Positions 14,604-23,514 are shown, counted from the stretch's first letter. The stretch: DNA of 64,000 nt from Chitinophaga filiformis (GCF_900102545.1 NZ_FNBN01000007.1:119247-183246), one strand, 5' to 3'. The notes: generated by a model not told the origin, from the sequence alone. A program made the numbers and translations.

Positions 14604-16847
14604 TTAATTAGCACCCTGCTGCGCTTTAATAAATGCATTTATTTTTTTGCCGCTACCGGCTACCCATACAATATCGCCTTCTTCCAGCTGCATATTTGAC
14701 TCAGGATTTAAGATCCTTCTTCCCTTCCTTTCCACGCCCAGCACGATTCCGCGGGTGCGTTCCCGTATGCCCAGCTCCCGTATAGTCTTGTTAGACAGGT
14801 GTGAATGCCTGCCAATAAGGAATTGTTTTAAAGCAATCGGATCTGTATCCGGCGGCTGTGGGTCAGTATCTGCAGCCATTGGTTCGAGGAAACGGTTGAA
14901 CTTTTCCAGTTGTTCATCGGTCCCAATTCCCGTGATAACATCACCAGGAAACAGTCGTTCATTTTTATCAGGTGCATAGATCTTCTGTCCGCTTCTGTTG
15001 ATTAACGCAATATTAATCCCGAAGTTTTCGCGTAGTGCTAATTCCAACAAAGTTTTACCTGACACGGGCGACAAGGGACGTATCTCCGCAACAGCCAGAT
15101 GTGCATCCCAGGGGGCAAGTACAGACTTATTAAGCCCTCCTACTTTTGCATCACGGGCATTGAAATTAGAGAAGAACCTTTCCTCTATGGTAGTATAGAA
15201 GGTCCGTATCCTATGCCGCAATGCAAAGATCAGCAGGACGATGGCCAATGTAACTATCAATGCGACAGATGGAGAAAAGAACCTGTCTATGAAGAAGCCG
15301 ATCAGGAATACCGCCAGCACTATTCTGGACAAACGTACTAATAACAAGGGACCCCGATACTTCTTCTGTTCCCATATATTGGAAGATGCCTGGCTGCTGA
15401 TATTTCTGAAGGCGAGGGCCCAGAGGAAAGGCATCAGCAGTACCAGTGTGATCACCGCACTGGCTACACGCCCCCAGTTATAACCATTGATCCGGACAGT
15501 GATCAGTGGCAGCAGATAGTAATAAGACAACAGTGTGATCGCGAGTATCACCACTGAATAGATGGTCATGTTTACGACGTATGATCTTAGTAACTGCTTC
15601 CAGTCGCTTACTACCGAAATTGTCTGTGCCGCAGCGCTATACCTGTTTAATGCTGTTTTCCAGCGATGAGGTAATACAGCTGCAATCTTCTCATAAAAAG
15701 GCGCAGACAGGCGGATCATATAAGGCGTTGTAAAGGTGGTGACAGCTGATACTGCAACAGCAACAGGATAGAGAAAATCACTTGTCACTTTTAGTGAAAG
15801 CCCCAGCTGTGCGATAATGAAAGAGAACTCCCCTATCTGGGCAAGGCTCATCCCTGCCTGCACGGAAGTCTTCAGTGGCTGGCCGGAGAGTAATGCACCG
15901 GTACAGGTACTGATCGTTTTACCTGCCAGTGTAACTAATGTAATAATCGCCACAGGGCCGGCATATTTTACCAGCATGGCAGGATCGATCAACATGCCTA
16001 CAGAGATGAAGAATACGGCGCCAAACAGCTCTTTTACGGGCTTTACGAGGTGTTCTATCTTCTCTGCCTGTGTGGTTTCTGCCAGTATAGATCCCATAAT
16101 GAAAGCACCCAATGCCGGCGAGAATCCCGCCTGGGTAGCCAGTACGACCATCAGCAGACAAAGGCCTATTGCAGTTACCAGTAAGGTTTCTTCATTCATC
16201 AGTTTCTTTGTTTTCCGCAATAGTGTGGGAATAAAGAAGATACCTGTTACAAACCAGGCAATGAGAAAGAAGACAAGTTTGATAACGGAGCCCAGCATCT
16301 CACCACCAGCAAACTGCTGGCTGACAGCCAGTGTAGACAAGAGTACGAGCAGTACAATGGCTACCAGGTCTTCCACTACAAGGATACCAAACACCAATCC
16401 GGCAAACTGCTGTCCTTTGATGCCCAGTTCCTCGAATGCACGGATAATGATAGTGGTGGAAGAAATAGATAAAATGCCGCCCAGGAAGATGCTGTCCATA
16501 GAAGACCATCCCATGAGTTGTCCGATGAGATAACCTAACGACAGCATGAATACGACTTCCACGATAGCTGTAATGGAAGAAGAGCCTCCGACTTTAATCA
16601 GCTTTTTAAAGCTGAATTCCAGTCCGAGGCTGAATAAAAGGAAGATGACGCCTATTTCAGACCATACCCTGATATTGGCTTCATCGGAAACTGTCGGGAA
16701 CAGGGACACATGTTGTCCCACCAGGAGGCCGGCCACAATATATCCCAGCACCAGTGGCTGCTTCAATTTCTTGAAGATCAATGTTGTAATAGCTGCCGCA
16801 ATTAATATCAAAGCCAGGTCGGCAATCAAAGGTGGTAAATGTATCAT
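14604..16847 (-). CDS. CPA2 family cation/proton antiporter with RCK_C domains
   Basis: About 747 aa from the ATG at 16847 (MIHLPPLIADLAL); an in-frame ATG at 16934 would add an implausible leader. Residues 1-400 form the 12-13 TM KefB/KefC-like exchanger core (GYIVAGLLVG, ALGAFIMGSILAET). Extra TM helices lie in about 430-570. Two RCK_C/TrkA_C units follow at the C-terminus (about 605-655 and 680-745; GVERKGRRILNPESN). It should exchange K+ or Na+ for protons under ligand control. A nucleotide-binding RCK_N domain is not evident between the units. Confidence 0.88.
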   Translation of the reverse strand: MIHLPPLIADLALILIAAAITTLIFKKLKQPLVLGYIVAGLLVGQHVSLFPTVSDEANIRVWSEIGVIFLLFSLGLEFSFKKLIKVGGSSSITAIVEVVFMLSLGYLIGQLMGWSSMDSIFLGGILSISSTTIIIRAFEELGIKGQQFAGLVFGILVVEDLVAIVLLVLLSTLAVSQQFAGGEMLGSVIKLVFFLIAWFVTGIFFIPTLLRKTKKLMNEETLLVTAIGLCLLMVVLATQAGFSPALGAFIMGSILAETTQAEKIEHLVKPVKELFGAVFFISVGMLIDPAMLVKYAGPVAIITLVTLAGKTISTCTGALLSGQPLKTSVQAGMSLAQIGEFSFIIAQLGLSLKVTSDFLYPVAVAVSAVTTFTTPYMIRLSAPFYEKIAAVLPHRWKTALNRYSAAAQTISVVSDWKQLLRSYVVNMTIYSVVILAITLLSYYYLLPLITVRINGYNWGRVASAVITLVLLMPFLWALAFRNISSQASSNIWEQKKYRGPLLLVRLSRIVLAVFLIGFFIDRFFSPSVALIVTLAIVLLIFALRHRIRTFYTTIEERFFSNFNARDAKVGGLNKSVLAPWDAHLAVAEIRPLSPVSGKTLLELALRENFGINIALINRSGQKIYAPDKNERLFPGDVITGIGTDEQLEKFNRFLEPMAADTDPQPPDTDPIALKQFLIGRHSHLSNKTIRELGIRERTRGIVLGVERKGRRILNPESNMQLEEGDIVWVAGSGKKINAFIKAQQGAN

Positions 16848-16950
16848 CTGGTATTTCCAGTTTGAATGAGTGAATAGTAATAATAACAGACAAGCGTCTA
16901 CGGATGTTAAATCGTAGCGCCCGGAACAACGCAAGCTTGTGCTCTGTCAC

Positions 16951-17325
16951 TCACCAAAAAATGTGCTGGGGAAAAATAAGCGATCGGATAATTGCCTGCA
17001 GATCGGGCAATAGGCGCACTGCCTGTACCTTACAGGAAAATAAATTAATTCCTGCCAGGAAATGTGCCCTGGCAGCGTCTGCTCCGTCGCGTGAATCTGT
17101 TTTAACGGATGCGATGGTTAATCGCTGTGGAGTAGAGATGATGGTTTCCGGGGAGGGAGGCCATCCATGACGCCTCAGCTCCCTGTCACATGACAGTAAT
17201 TGCAGGAATGGCCGGTTGGCGGAAGACGCTGTGCTGGCTTTGTTGCATCCTGTTACTGCTGCATTGACATTTCGTCCGCAGCAAAACAACATGATCAGCA
17301 GGCACAGATTAAAAAGACTCCGCAT
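16951..17325 (-). CDS. Possible small exported protein downstream of marR
   Basis: About 124 aa from the ATG at 17325 (MRSLFNLCLLIMLFCC), with a good signal-peptide-like N-terminus ending near NVNA. It contains four cysteines after that and no family motif that I recognise. It lies 19 bp downstream of the marR stop on the same strand, so it could be cotranscribed. Codon use and the opposite-strand frame do not decide whether it is real; treat it as tentative. Confidence 0.35.
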   Translation of the reverse strand: MRSLFNLCLLIMLFCCGRNVNAAVTGCNKASTASSANRPFLQLLSCDRELRRHGWPPSPETIISTPQRLTIASVKTDSRDGADAARAHFLAGINLFSCKVQAVRLLPDLQAIIRSLIFPQHIFW

Positions 17326-17344
17326 AGGGGGCAAAGATATTTCT

Positions 17345-17797
17345 TTATCCCCGGATTTTGTCGAGCAGATCGCTCAGCGTAGCGGCTTCTTCCTCTGTAA
17401 TCCTTTCTGCCAGATCTTCATAAAAGCTGTCCATCAGTATATCCACGTCTGAAAGGAGTTTCAGTCCCTGTGGGGTGATACTGATATCCATTTTCCGCCT
17501 GTTATGCGGACAGAGCCGGCGTTGTACATATTCCAGCTTCTCTAACTTGTCCAGCAGCCGGGTTACGTCGCTCGCCTTGTCCAGCATGACATCTTTGATG
17601 TCGCCGGCAGATACCGGCTCCGGATGCCTTCCCTTTATGATCCGCAACGCATTGTAATGTTGCGGTAACAATCCATGTTCTTTCAGGTTCGCTCCAAGGG
17701 CGTCACGCAACCAGTTACCCGTGTATAACAGGTTCACTACGATCTTGTGATAGTCGTCCTTGAACTTGCGCTGATTAATAGCTTGTTCGATTCTCAT
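17345..17797 (-). CDS. MarR family transcriptional regulator
   Basis: 150 aa. The winged helix spans about residues 35-125: HYNALRIIKG, DIKDVMLDKASDVTRLLDKLEKLEYV (recognition helix) and the wing CPHNRRKMDISITPQG. The flanking helices form the dimer. It is divergent from two YeeE/YedE sulfur-transport genes and probably controls them and itself; the palindrome at 17822-17831 in its -33 region is a candidate site. The -7 element lies only 4 nt before the ATG, which suggests a leaderless mRNA. Confidence 0.9.
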   Translation of the reverse strand: MRIEQAINQRKFKDDYHKIVVNLLYTGNWLRDALGANLKEHGLLPQHYNALRIIKGRHPEPVSAGDIKDVMLDKASDVTRLLDKLEKLEYVQRRLCPHNRRKMDISITPQGLKLLSDVDILMDSFYEDLAERITEEEAATLSDLLDKIRG

Positions 17798-17801
17798 ACA
17801 T

Positions 17802-17831
17802 CAAAGATAAATAAATATGCGTGTTGCAACA
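17802..17831 (-). promoter_or_regulatory. marR promoter with overlapping palindrome
   Basis: On the minus strand TATCTTTG (17809-17802) follows a TTG after about 17 bp. The perfect 10-bp palindrome TGTTGCAACA (17822-17831) covers that TTG, as expected for MarR autorepression. On the plus strand TATATTTG (17890-17897) is a -7 candidate for the divergent YeeE gene. Confidence 0.5.
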
Positions 17832-17955
17832 TATTTGCGTTAATGTATTCTTTTAACAGCCTGTGGATATTTAAAATATATGCTATTGTTATATTTGTAA
17901 AGCATCTTATCTGTCTTGCCTCAACCCCTGACCTTTATTAAATAACCTGCGAAAT

Positions 17956-18525
17956 ATGTTTATAAGTATTTTAACCAGCCCCTGGCCCTGGTATATTGCT
18001 GGTCTGCTGATTGGCCTGATGGTCCCGCTGTTATTGCTGCTGGGCAACCGTCACTTTGGGATCTCTTCCAATCTCCGGCATATCTGTGCAGCCTGCCTGC
18101 CGGGGAAAATTCCTTTCTTCTCGTACAACTGGAAGAAGGAATCGTGGAACCTCTTTTTTGCCGGCGGCATTGTCATTGGCGGTCTGATAGCCAGTGCTTT
18201 ACTGGCCGACAAAGAACCCTCATCATCTATACATCCTCAATTAGCGGCAGAAATGGCGGGATATGGCGTTACATATGCGCATGCTCCCCTCCCTGCTGAA
18301 TTATTTAACTGGCCGGCCCTTTTTACGCTGAAAGGCTTCCTGCTGATGATTGCGGGCGGATTCCTCGTAGGCTTTGGCACCCGCTATGCGGGCGGCTGTA
18401 CCTCAGGACACGCCATTATGGGCCTTTCCACCTTACAGTGGCCTTCCCTGGTGGCTACCTGCTGCTTTATGGCAGGAGGCTTTGTTATGGCTAACCTGGT
18501 ATTGCCGCTTATTCTTCATCTTTAA
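17956..18525 (+). CDS. YeeE/YedE family sulfur transport protein (first half)
   Basis: 189 aa, mostly hydrophobic with four to five TM helices. It carries the conserved cysteine motif GGCTSGHAIMGLS near residue 150, characteristic of YeeE/TsuA-type thiosulfate or sulfur-compound channels, where the cysteine relays the substrate. The next gene, 12 bp downstream, encodes the partner half with GACPGP. The pair probably forms one transporter or heteromer. The divergent MarR regulator is the likely controller. Confidence 0.88.
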   Translation: MFISILTSPWPWYIAGLLIGLMVPLLLLLGNRHFGISSNLRHICAACLPGKIPFFSYNWKKESWNLFFAGGIVIGGLIASALLADKEPSSSIHPQLAAEMAGYGVTYAHAPLPAELFNWPALFTLKGFLLMIAGGFLVGFGTRYAGGCTSGHAIMGLSTLQWPSLVATCCFMAGGFVMANLVLPLILHL

Positions 18526-18537
18526 ATCCAATTTCTC

Positions 18538-19035
18538 ATGTCATTACCTTCCAATACTGATTTTGAGGTAGATAGCCCTGATATATCCGAAGTCACTAAT
18601 ACTACTGCAAAAAAAGCACCATGGTGGCGTCAGTTGCAATACCTGGCTGCAGGCATCATTTTCGGCATCATCCTGATCAAGTCTGAAGTGGTTTCCTGGT
18701 TCAGGATTCAGGAGATGTTCCGCCTGCAGTCCTTCCATATGTACGGTGTGATCGGGTCTGCGGTGTTCACGGGAATTATCTCAGTGATGATCATTAAAAA
18801 GACAGGCGCAAAAACTTTTTATGGAGAGCCTATCACTTTTCAATCGAGGGCTTTCAACAAAGGACAGATCTTCGGAGGATTGCTGTTCGGTTTTGGCTGG
18901 GCACTTACGGGTGCTTGTCCGGGACCCTTATTTGCACAGATAGGCGCAGGGTTTACCGTTACACTGGCAACGCTGGTAAGTGCGATTCTTGGTACGTGGG
19001 TGTATGGCTTGTTAAGAGATAAACTACCGCATTAG
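18538..19035 (+). CDS. YeeE/YedE family (DUF6691-like) sulfur transport protein (second half)
   Basis: 165 aa. A polar N-terminus of about 30 residues is followed by four TM helices. The motif GWALTGACPGPLFAQIG near residue 125 is the second-half YeeE signature with its conserved cysteine. It follows the first half by 12 bp and is clearly cotranscribed. In other bacteria such split pairs accompany persulfide dioxygenases or rhodaneses; none is visible here. Confidence 0.88.
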   Translation: MSLPSNTDFEVDSPDISEVTNTTAKKAPWWRQLQYLAAGIIFGIILIKSEVVSWFRIQEMFRLQSFHMYGVIGSAVFTGIISVMIIKKTGAKTFYGEPITFQSRAFNKGQIFGGLLFGFGWALTGACPGPLFAQIGAGFTVTLATLVSAILGTWVYGLLRDKLPH

Positions 19036-19403
19036 GATTGCATATTTCTTCTTCGCTAACTACTTTATGCAATAGTAACTTCCATATTGAAACTACTTGT
19101 ATGAACAGGTGTAAAAACGACGCATTGCAATGCTGGCAGGCAACAAGAAGGATCAAACGATTACACGGATGTTAATTTTTGGTTAACGGGTGGCTATTTC
19201 ATACGTTAACCAGAAAAAATATACCCTTTACCAAAATGAGAAAGCAAGGTCGATTGTCTCTATTATCTTTGGTACAGGTTTTTCATAGGATATGGTTAAA
19301 AAATTAAGGGCGGTATTCTTACCGCCCTTCCTGTTTATACTCACTACATATCGCCCTTCCATTTTATATTGTTTATATTTACCATCCTATATCATAATTC
19401 AGG
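19036..19403. other. Intergenic region with a GC hairpin and a -7-like element
   Basis: No gene is seen. A perfect 10-bp stem with a TTCT loop lies at 19306-19329 (AAGGGCGGTA / TACCGCCCTT), preceded by an A-rich stretch, so it terminates best on the minus strand. TATCTTTG at 19264-19271 resembles a -7 element but has no good -33, and the roughly 55 nt between it and the hairpin could be a short transcript. The evidence is weak. Confidence 0.45.
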
Positions 19404-20183
19404 ATGACATATGCACTTATAACAGGAGCCAGTAAAGGAATTGGTCTCTCTATGGCACACGCTCTCGCTTCCCGGAAGTATAATCTGTTGCTCGTGGCCA
19501 GATCCAAAGAAGAACTGGCAAAGGTTGCCGGCGAATTATCTTCCCGATGGCAGGTAAAGGCCGAATACCTGGCGCTTGATCTTTCCCTTCCTGATGCAGC
19601 AGCGAAAGTATATGACTGGTGTAAGGCAGGTAATTATGCAGTGTCAGTGCTGATCAACAATGCCGGTTATGCCGTATGGGGCAATTTTGCCTCGCGCAGG
19701 CTGGAGGAACATCAGCAGATGGTGCGGGTGAATGCAGACACCCCCGTAGCGCTGTGTCATTATATGCTGCCCATCCTGCAGCAACAGCCACAGTCTTATA
19801 TCCTTAATGTGTCCAGTACCGCTGCTTACCAGGCAGTTCCCACAATGTCCCTGTATGCTGCCAGCAAATCATTTCTATTGCTGTTTTCCCGCGCATTACG
19901 GCACGAATTGAAATCTTCCAATGTCTCAGTAACCTGTCTGTGTCCCGGGCCTGTAAAGACCAATTTTATCAACCGCGCAGGCATGCAGGCCATACAGGCT
20001 ACAGCCGATAAATATGGTATGATGCCCGATGCAGTAGCTGCCATTGCTATTAAGGGAATGTTCAGAAAGAAATCTGAGATCATCCCCGGGGCCTTAAATA
20101 TTGTTTCTGCCTTCCTTACCCGACTGGTTCCCAAGTCATTAGTAGAAAAGATTGCTGCTGATCTGTATAAAACCGAGAGATAA
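19404..20183 (+). CDS. Short-chain dehydrogenase/reductase
   Basis: 259 aa, a classical SDR. It has the cofactor motif TGASKGIG (residues 7-14), NNAG (about 86-89), catalytic Ser in NVSS, and YAASK with Tyr and Lys. The C-terminal part (PGPVKTNF) is typical of DltE/YqjQ-like SDRs acting on lipids or ketones. The substrate is unknown. The hydrophobic C-terminal helix might associate with membrane. It stands alone between intergenic regions; the next gene is the Cys-rich micro-ORF. Confidence 0.88.
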   Translation: MTYALITGASKGIGLSMAHALASRKYNLLLVARSKEELAKVAGELSSRWQVKAEYLALDLSLPDAAAKVYDWCKAGNYAVSVLINNAGYAVWGNFASRRLEEHQQMVRVNADTPVALCHYMLPILQQQPQSYILNVSSTAAYQAVPTMSLYAASKSFLLLFSRALRHELKSSNVSVTCLCPGPVKTNFINRAGMQAIQATADKYGMMPDAVAAIAIKGMFRKKSEIIPGALNIVSAFLTRLVPKSLVEKIAADLYKTER

Positions 20184-20248
20184 AGAGTAATATTTTTTTT
20201 GTGTGAATAATTTATTTATCTTTATCCTACAAAACTAGTAGACTAATA

Positions 20249-20329
20249 ATGAGCACTACATCATTTACACTTCATTTCTCCACTTCCTTCTTCCCTGTCA
20301 GCAAGGAATGTCCTTATTGTTGTTGCTGA
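20249..20329 (+). CDS. 26-residue Cys-rich micro-ORF upstream of PhyH dioxygenase
   Basis: ATG at 20249, 26 codons, TGA at 20327-20329. The first 16 residues are Ser/Thr/Phe-rich (MSTTSFTLHFSTSFFP), and the peptide ends VSKECPYCCC, with four cysteines in the last six positions and a CPYC (glutaredoxin-like) core. A perfect 16-bp palindrome, TTCTCTATATAGAGAA, lies just downstream (20338-20353), and the dioxygenase gene starts 90 bp after the stop. A cysteine-responsive leader peptide or the precursor of a modified peptide are both possible; neither is shown. Whether it is translated is unknown. Confidence 0.4.
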   Translation: MSTTSFTLHFSTSFFPVSKECPYCCC

Positions 20330-20337
20330 TCTATTGG

Positions 20338-20353
20338 TTCTCTATATAGAGAA
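20338..20353. promoter_or_regulatory. Perfect 16-bp palindrome between micro-ORF and dioxygenase
   Basis: TTCTCTATATAGAGAA is a perfect palindrome with no loop, so it is better suited to binding a dimeric protein than to forming an RNA hairpin. It sits 8 bp after the stop of the micro-ORF and 65 bp before the dioxygenase start. Confidence 0.45.
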
Positions 20354-20418
20354 TTCTATACACTGTCGCTTACTTATATTCAATTAACAGCCTACAATTA
20401 TTTTAAACTTAGTACACT

Positions 20419-21228
20419 ATGTCAGCAGCTTATCACACGTTTACGCTCGGTAATACGCTTACAGATGAACAAAAAGCATTTTTCGAAGAACATGGATATA
20501 TACACTTCTCCGGATTTTTATCGCCGGATGAAGTACAGGAGATCGTTAACGCTTCCGAAGAAGTACAGGAGAAATGGATTACCAACAACGTAGAAAAAGT
20601 AAATGGGGTTCCGGTGAAATATGGGAAAGACCTTGATGGCCGGACTATCGTACAGCGTTTCGCATTTTTAAACCAACAAACAAAAGTACTTTCTGATCTT
20701 CTGAAAGATCAGCGGATGAATGCCTTGCTGCAATTGATAGGGCCGGGCGCCCGTATCGGGGAGAATGAAAAAGATGGTATGGTATTGAACCACTATGTGA
20801 ATGGTCCTGAAAGCACCTTCACTAAAATGGGATGGCATACAGACGGCTTACGCGATGTTTTCCTGGGAGGTAAACTGAATCCGATGCTGAATGTGGGCAT
20901 ACACCTCAGCACCTTACGTCCTGAAAATGGCGGCCTCCGTATTATACCGGGCACGCATAAACAGGGTATCTTCAGCATGTTGTTCCGCAAGAGATATTTC
21001 ATCGGTCATAAACCTGATAAAAATGAACTGGCTATTACGCCTAAAGCGGGAGACCTGACGGTACATGACGGAAGATTATGGCACCGTGTTGCGAAGTCCT
21101 CTGTTATTGGCGAAGAAAGCCGCAGAAGAGTTATCTACGTGCCGATCATTGCCGGTAAATATGAGCCGAAGCATGAGAATAGTCCTACCTTACTCTATCA
21201 GCGTCTGGCAGGTGTTATTCTTAAATAA
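20419..21228 (+). CDS. Phytanoyl-CoA dioxygenase (PhyH) family protein
   Basis: 269 aa. It is a jelly-roll Fe(II)/2-oxoglutarate oxygenase with the iron facial triad: H140 and D142 in GWHTDG, and a distal histidine around 216-222 (VHDGRLWHRV). The Arg cluster ESRRRVIYVP (about 233-241) fits 2-oxoglutarate binding. The family hydroxylates lipids, amino acids or natural products; the substrate here cannot be read. The conserved substrate-side stretch VLNHYVNGPES is present. The micro-ORF and palindrome upstream may regulate it or be its partner. Confidence 0.87.
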   Translation: MSAAYHTFTLGNTLTDEQKAFFEEHGYIHFSGFLSPDEVQEIVNASEEVQEKWITNNVEKVNGVPVKYGKDLDGRTIVQRFAFLNQQTKVLSDLLKDQRMNALLQLIGPGARIGENEKDGMVLNHYVNGPESTFTKMGWHTDGLRDVFLGGKLNPMLNVGIHLSTLRPENGGLRIIPGTHKQGIFSMLFRKRYFIGHKPDKNELAITPKAGDLTVHDGRLWHRVAKSSVIGEESRRRVIYVPIIAGKYEPKHENSPTLLYQRLAGVILK

Positions 21229-21286
21229 CCCGAAACGATATTATTCTGATAATGGCGGATCTCCTGGTCCGTCATTTTTCTTTACA

Positions 21287-21685
21287 TCAATACGCCGTCT
21301 TACTTTGCTTCTGCTGTTTCTCTTCAAACCGCTTCCTGTTCTCCAGGATGGTCATCATATGGGTATGGCCCCAGGCAGCCAGTTGCTGAATATGTGGTAC
21401 AAGGCTCTTACCCAGCTCAGAGAGCTCATATTCCACCCGGGGAGGTATCTCGGGATAGAACTGCCTTATAATCAGTCCGTCCGATTCAAGGGAACGCAAT
21501 GTAACTGTCAGCATCTTCTGGGAGATATCTCCGATGGTATGTGCTATCTCGCTAAAACGGAGCTTTCCCTCGTGGGACAGGAGCTCTATGATCAAAATAG
21601 ACCATTTATCGCCAAACCTGTCCAACACCTGCCGGATAGGACAACAATCTCCCTTCCAGATCTTTTCGCCACTTTTTCTACTCAT
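21287..21685 (-). CDS. HxlR family transcriptional regulator
   Basis: 132 aa. It has the HxlR pattern: a short N-terminus with DCCPIRQVLDRFGDKWS, whose cysteines can sense thiols or electrophiles in relatives, then a winged helix (FSEIAHTIGDISQKMLTVTLRSLE) and wing with RVEYELSELGKSLVP. It is divergent from the YceI operon, and a perfect TTACTAA-AAGG-TTAGTAA palindrome lies 23 bp upstream of its start. It probably represses itself and YceI. Confidence 0.9.
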   Translation of the reverse strand: MSRKSGEKIWKGDCCPIRQVLDRFGDKWSILIIELLSHEGKLRFSEIAHTIGDISQKMLTVTLRSLESDGLIIRQFYPEIPPRVEYELSELGKSLVPHIQQLAAWGHTHMMTILENRKRFEEKQQKQSKTAY

Positions 21686-21707
21686 AACTCATTGATTTCT
21701 ACGATTG

Positions 21708-21725
21708 TTACTAAAAGGTTAGTAA
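21708..21725. promoter_or_regulatory. Candidate HxlR operator
   Basis: Perfect inverted repeat TTACTAA-AAGG-TTAGTAA, 23 bp upstream of the hxlR-type start codon and in the divergent region with the YceI operon. HxlR proteins typically bind such sites close to their own promoter. Confidence 0.6.
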
Positions 21726-21953
21726 GTTGCTACGGCGAAAGGTTCTTGTTTTACAATAACACTCCCCATACCTTTGGCTTTCTAAAAGAAAGTAACTCTC
21801 TATTGGGAGTAAAATTATCACAAATATTTAAGATAATGAGAAAACGTGAACAATGAGAAACATTAACCTAGTTTAAGATTTCTGTCACGATATATGTTGA
21901 AACATCTATTATCTAAAAAAAGATATACTTTTGAATTCTAAACAAGAGCAAAC

Positions 21954-22526
21954 ATGAAAAAAATCACAATCATCGCCTCTTTATTGGCCCTTTCAGCAAC
22001 TACATTTGCACAGACTACCTGGACTGTAGACAAAGCTCACTCAAGACTTGGTTACAGCGTTTCTCACATGACCATCTCCGAGCAGGAAGGTAACTTTAAA
22101 GGTTACGATGTGAAGATCACCACTACTAAAGATGATTTCTCTGACGCTTCTTTCGAAGTATCTATCGATGTAAACACCATCTCTACTGAAAACGAAATGC
22201 GTGACAAGCACCTGAAGAGCGCAGACTTCTTCGATGCTGAGAAATTCCCTACCATCACTTTCAAGAGTACTTCTTTCAAGAAAGTAAGCGGTAAACAGTA
22301 CAAACTGACTGGCGACCTGACCCTGCACGGCGTAACTAAACCAGTTACTTTAACTGCTGTTTACAACGGTACAGTTGAGAACCCAATGAGCAAAAAACCA
22401 GTTGCTGGTTTCACTATAACCGGTGCTATCAAACGCGCTGACTTCGGTTTTGCAAGTGCAATGCCTGCAGCTATGCTGGGTGAGACTATCAACCTGAGAG
22501 CTAGTGGTGAATTTGGTAAACAATAA
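21954..22526 (+). CDS. YceI family periplasmic lipid-binding protein
   Basis: 190 aa with a standard signal peptide cleaved after TTFAQ. The mature protein is a YceI beta-barrel lipocalin-like fold that binds polyisoprenoid lipid: WTVDKAHSRLGYSVSHMTIS, NEMRDKHLKSADFFDAEKFP (the hallmark stretch) and GDLTLHGVTKPVTL. It is first of three genes (a second YceI 8 bp on, then a membrane protein). The role is probably envelope stress or carriage of quinone-like molecules. It is divergent from the HxlR regulator. Confidence 0.93.
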   Translation: MKKITIIASLLALSATTFAQTTWTVDKAHSRLGYSVSHMTISEQEGNFKGYDVKITTTKDDFSDASFEVSIDVNTISTENEMRDKHLKSADFFDAEKFPTITFKSTSFKKVSGKQYKLTGDLTLHGVTKPVTLTAVYNGTVENPMSKKPVAGFTITGAIKRADFGFASAMPAAMLGETINLRASGEFGKQ

Positions 22527-22534
22527 AGAAGGCA

Positions 22535-23071
22535 ATGAAAAGATTAATTATATTTTCATCAACACTGCTGCTCACAGCAGCAGTGTTTGCCTACGCAGTT
22601 GTAGCGCAGGCTTGGAACATCAGTGGTAAATACAATATCAGCTTCTCCAGCAGCGCTGCAGGCGGTATTTTCAAAACCTTCAAAGGTACCATTGCGTTCG
22701 ACGAACAGAATCTGGCAGCTTCCAATTTCAACGTTACTGTAGATGTTGCCTCTATCAATACTGGTAACGCCCTGCAGAACAAACACGCTAAAAGCGACGA
22801 ATGGTTTGATGCTGCCAAATACCCGGAGATCAAATACACTTCCAAAAAGATCGTGAAAGCAGGTGCTGGTTACCAGGTAACCGGTGATCTGGAGATCCAC
22901 GGCGTTAAGAAGGAATTCACCATTCCTTTCACCTTTAAGAAAGCTGGCAACAGCGCTACTTTCAATGGCACATTCAAAGTAAACCGCAACGATTTCCATA
23001 TTGGTAAACCAGGCGGCGATGTTCCCGATGTGATCGATGTTACAGTAGCTGTTCCTGTTGTTAAAGCCTAA
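22535..23071 (+). CDS. YceI family periplasmic lipid-binding protein (second copy)
   Basis: 178 aa with a signal peptide ending near VVAQA. It shows the same YceI landmarks (NALQNKHAKSDEWFDAAKYP, GDLEIHGVKKEFTI) but only moderate similarity to its neighbour, so this is an old duplication. It follows the first YceI by 8 bp and precedes a four-TM protein by 16 bp, forming an operon. Confidence 0.93.
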   Translation: MKRLIIFSSTLLLTAAVFAYAVVAQAWNISGKYNISFSSSAAGGIFKTFKGTIAFDEQNLAASNFNVTVDVASINTGNALQNKHAKSDEWFDAAKYPEIKYTSKKIVKAGAGYQVTGDLEIHGVKKEFTIPFTFKKAGNSATFNGTFKVNRNDFHIGKPGGDVPDVIDVTVAVPVVKA

Positions 23072-23087
23072 TTATCAAATAGCATTT

Positions 23088-23489
23088 ATGGGTAAAAAAA
23101 TATCGCTGCTCGTACTGCTTGCAGTACTGGTAGGTGTTCTGTCAGGCATAGCTGGTGTTGTTTACCAGAAAGTGTACATTGAAACTGTGGGTGAAGGGTT
23201 TATTGATATCGCCAGCGTAAAGAATATCATGCTGGGCTGTATAGTAGGTACATTGGTAGCCGCCATTGGTTACTTCCTCCTCAGCCTCGTTCTGAAAGGC
23301 AAAACAGATATGGTGTTTAACATACTGTTTGTGATCCTTTCCTTTGCAAGTATCCTGGGACCAATAGGTTTCAAATTACCGCTGGAACAGGAATCGCCTG
23401 AATTATTCCCCGGACTGACAGTGCCTATGCACTTCTTCCCGGCGCTCGGATGGTTTGCACTGAAACCATTCTTCGGCAAATCAATCTAA
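23088..23489 (+). CDS. Four-helix membrane protein of unknown function
   Basis: 133 aa from the ATG at 23088 (MGKKISLLVLL). The longer frame from 23058 overlaps the YceI gene and is rejected. Four TM helices are predicted (about 5-25, 45-68, 77-95 and 112-128), in the style of DUF6069-like proteins, but I cannot assign the family with confidence. It is the third gene of the YceI operon, followed by a terminator. Confidence 0.75.
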   Translation: MGKKISLLVLLAVLVGVLSGIAGVVYQKVYIETVGEGFIDIASVKNIMLGCIVGTLVAAIGYFLLSLVLKGKTDMVFNILFVILSFASILGPIGFKLPLEQESPELFPGLTVPMHFFPALGWFALKPFFGKSI

Positions 23490-23514
23490 GCTGTTCACAG
23501 ATACGTTATAAAGA

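Noticed and set aside
16848..16934. Upstream ATG for the CPA2 antiporter
   Set aside because: The extension is polar and not part of the family; the ATG at 16847 begins the first TM helix region.
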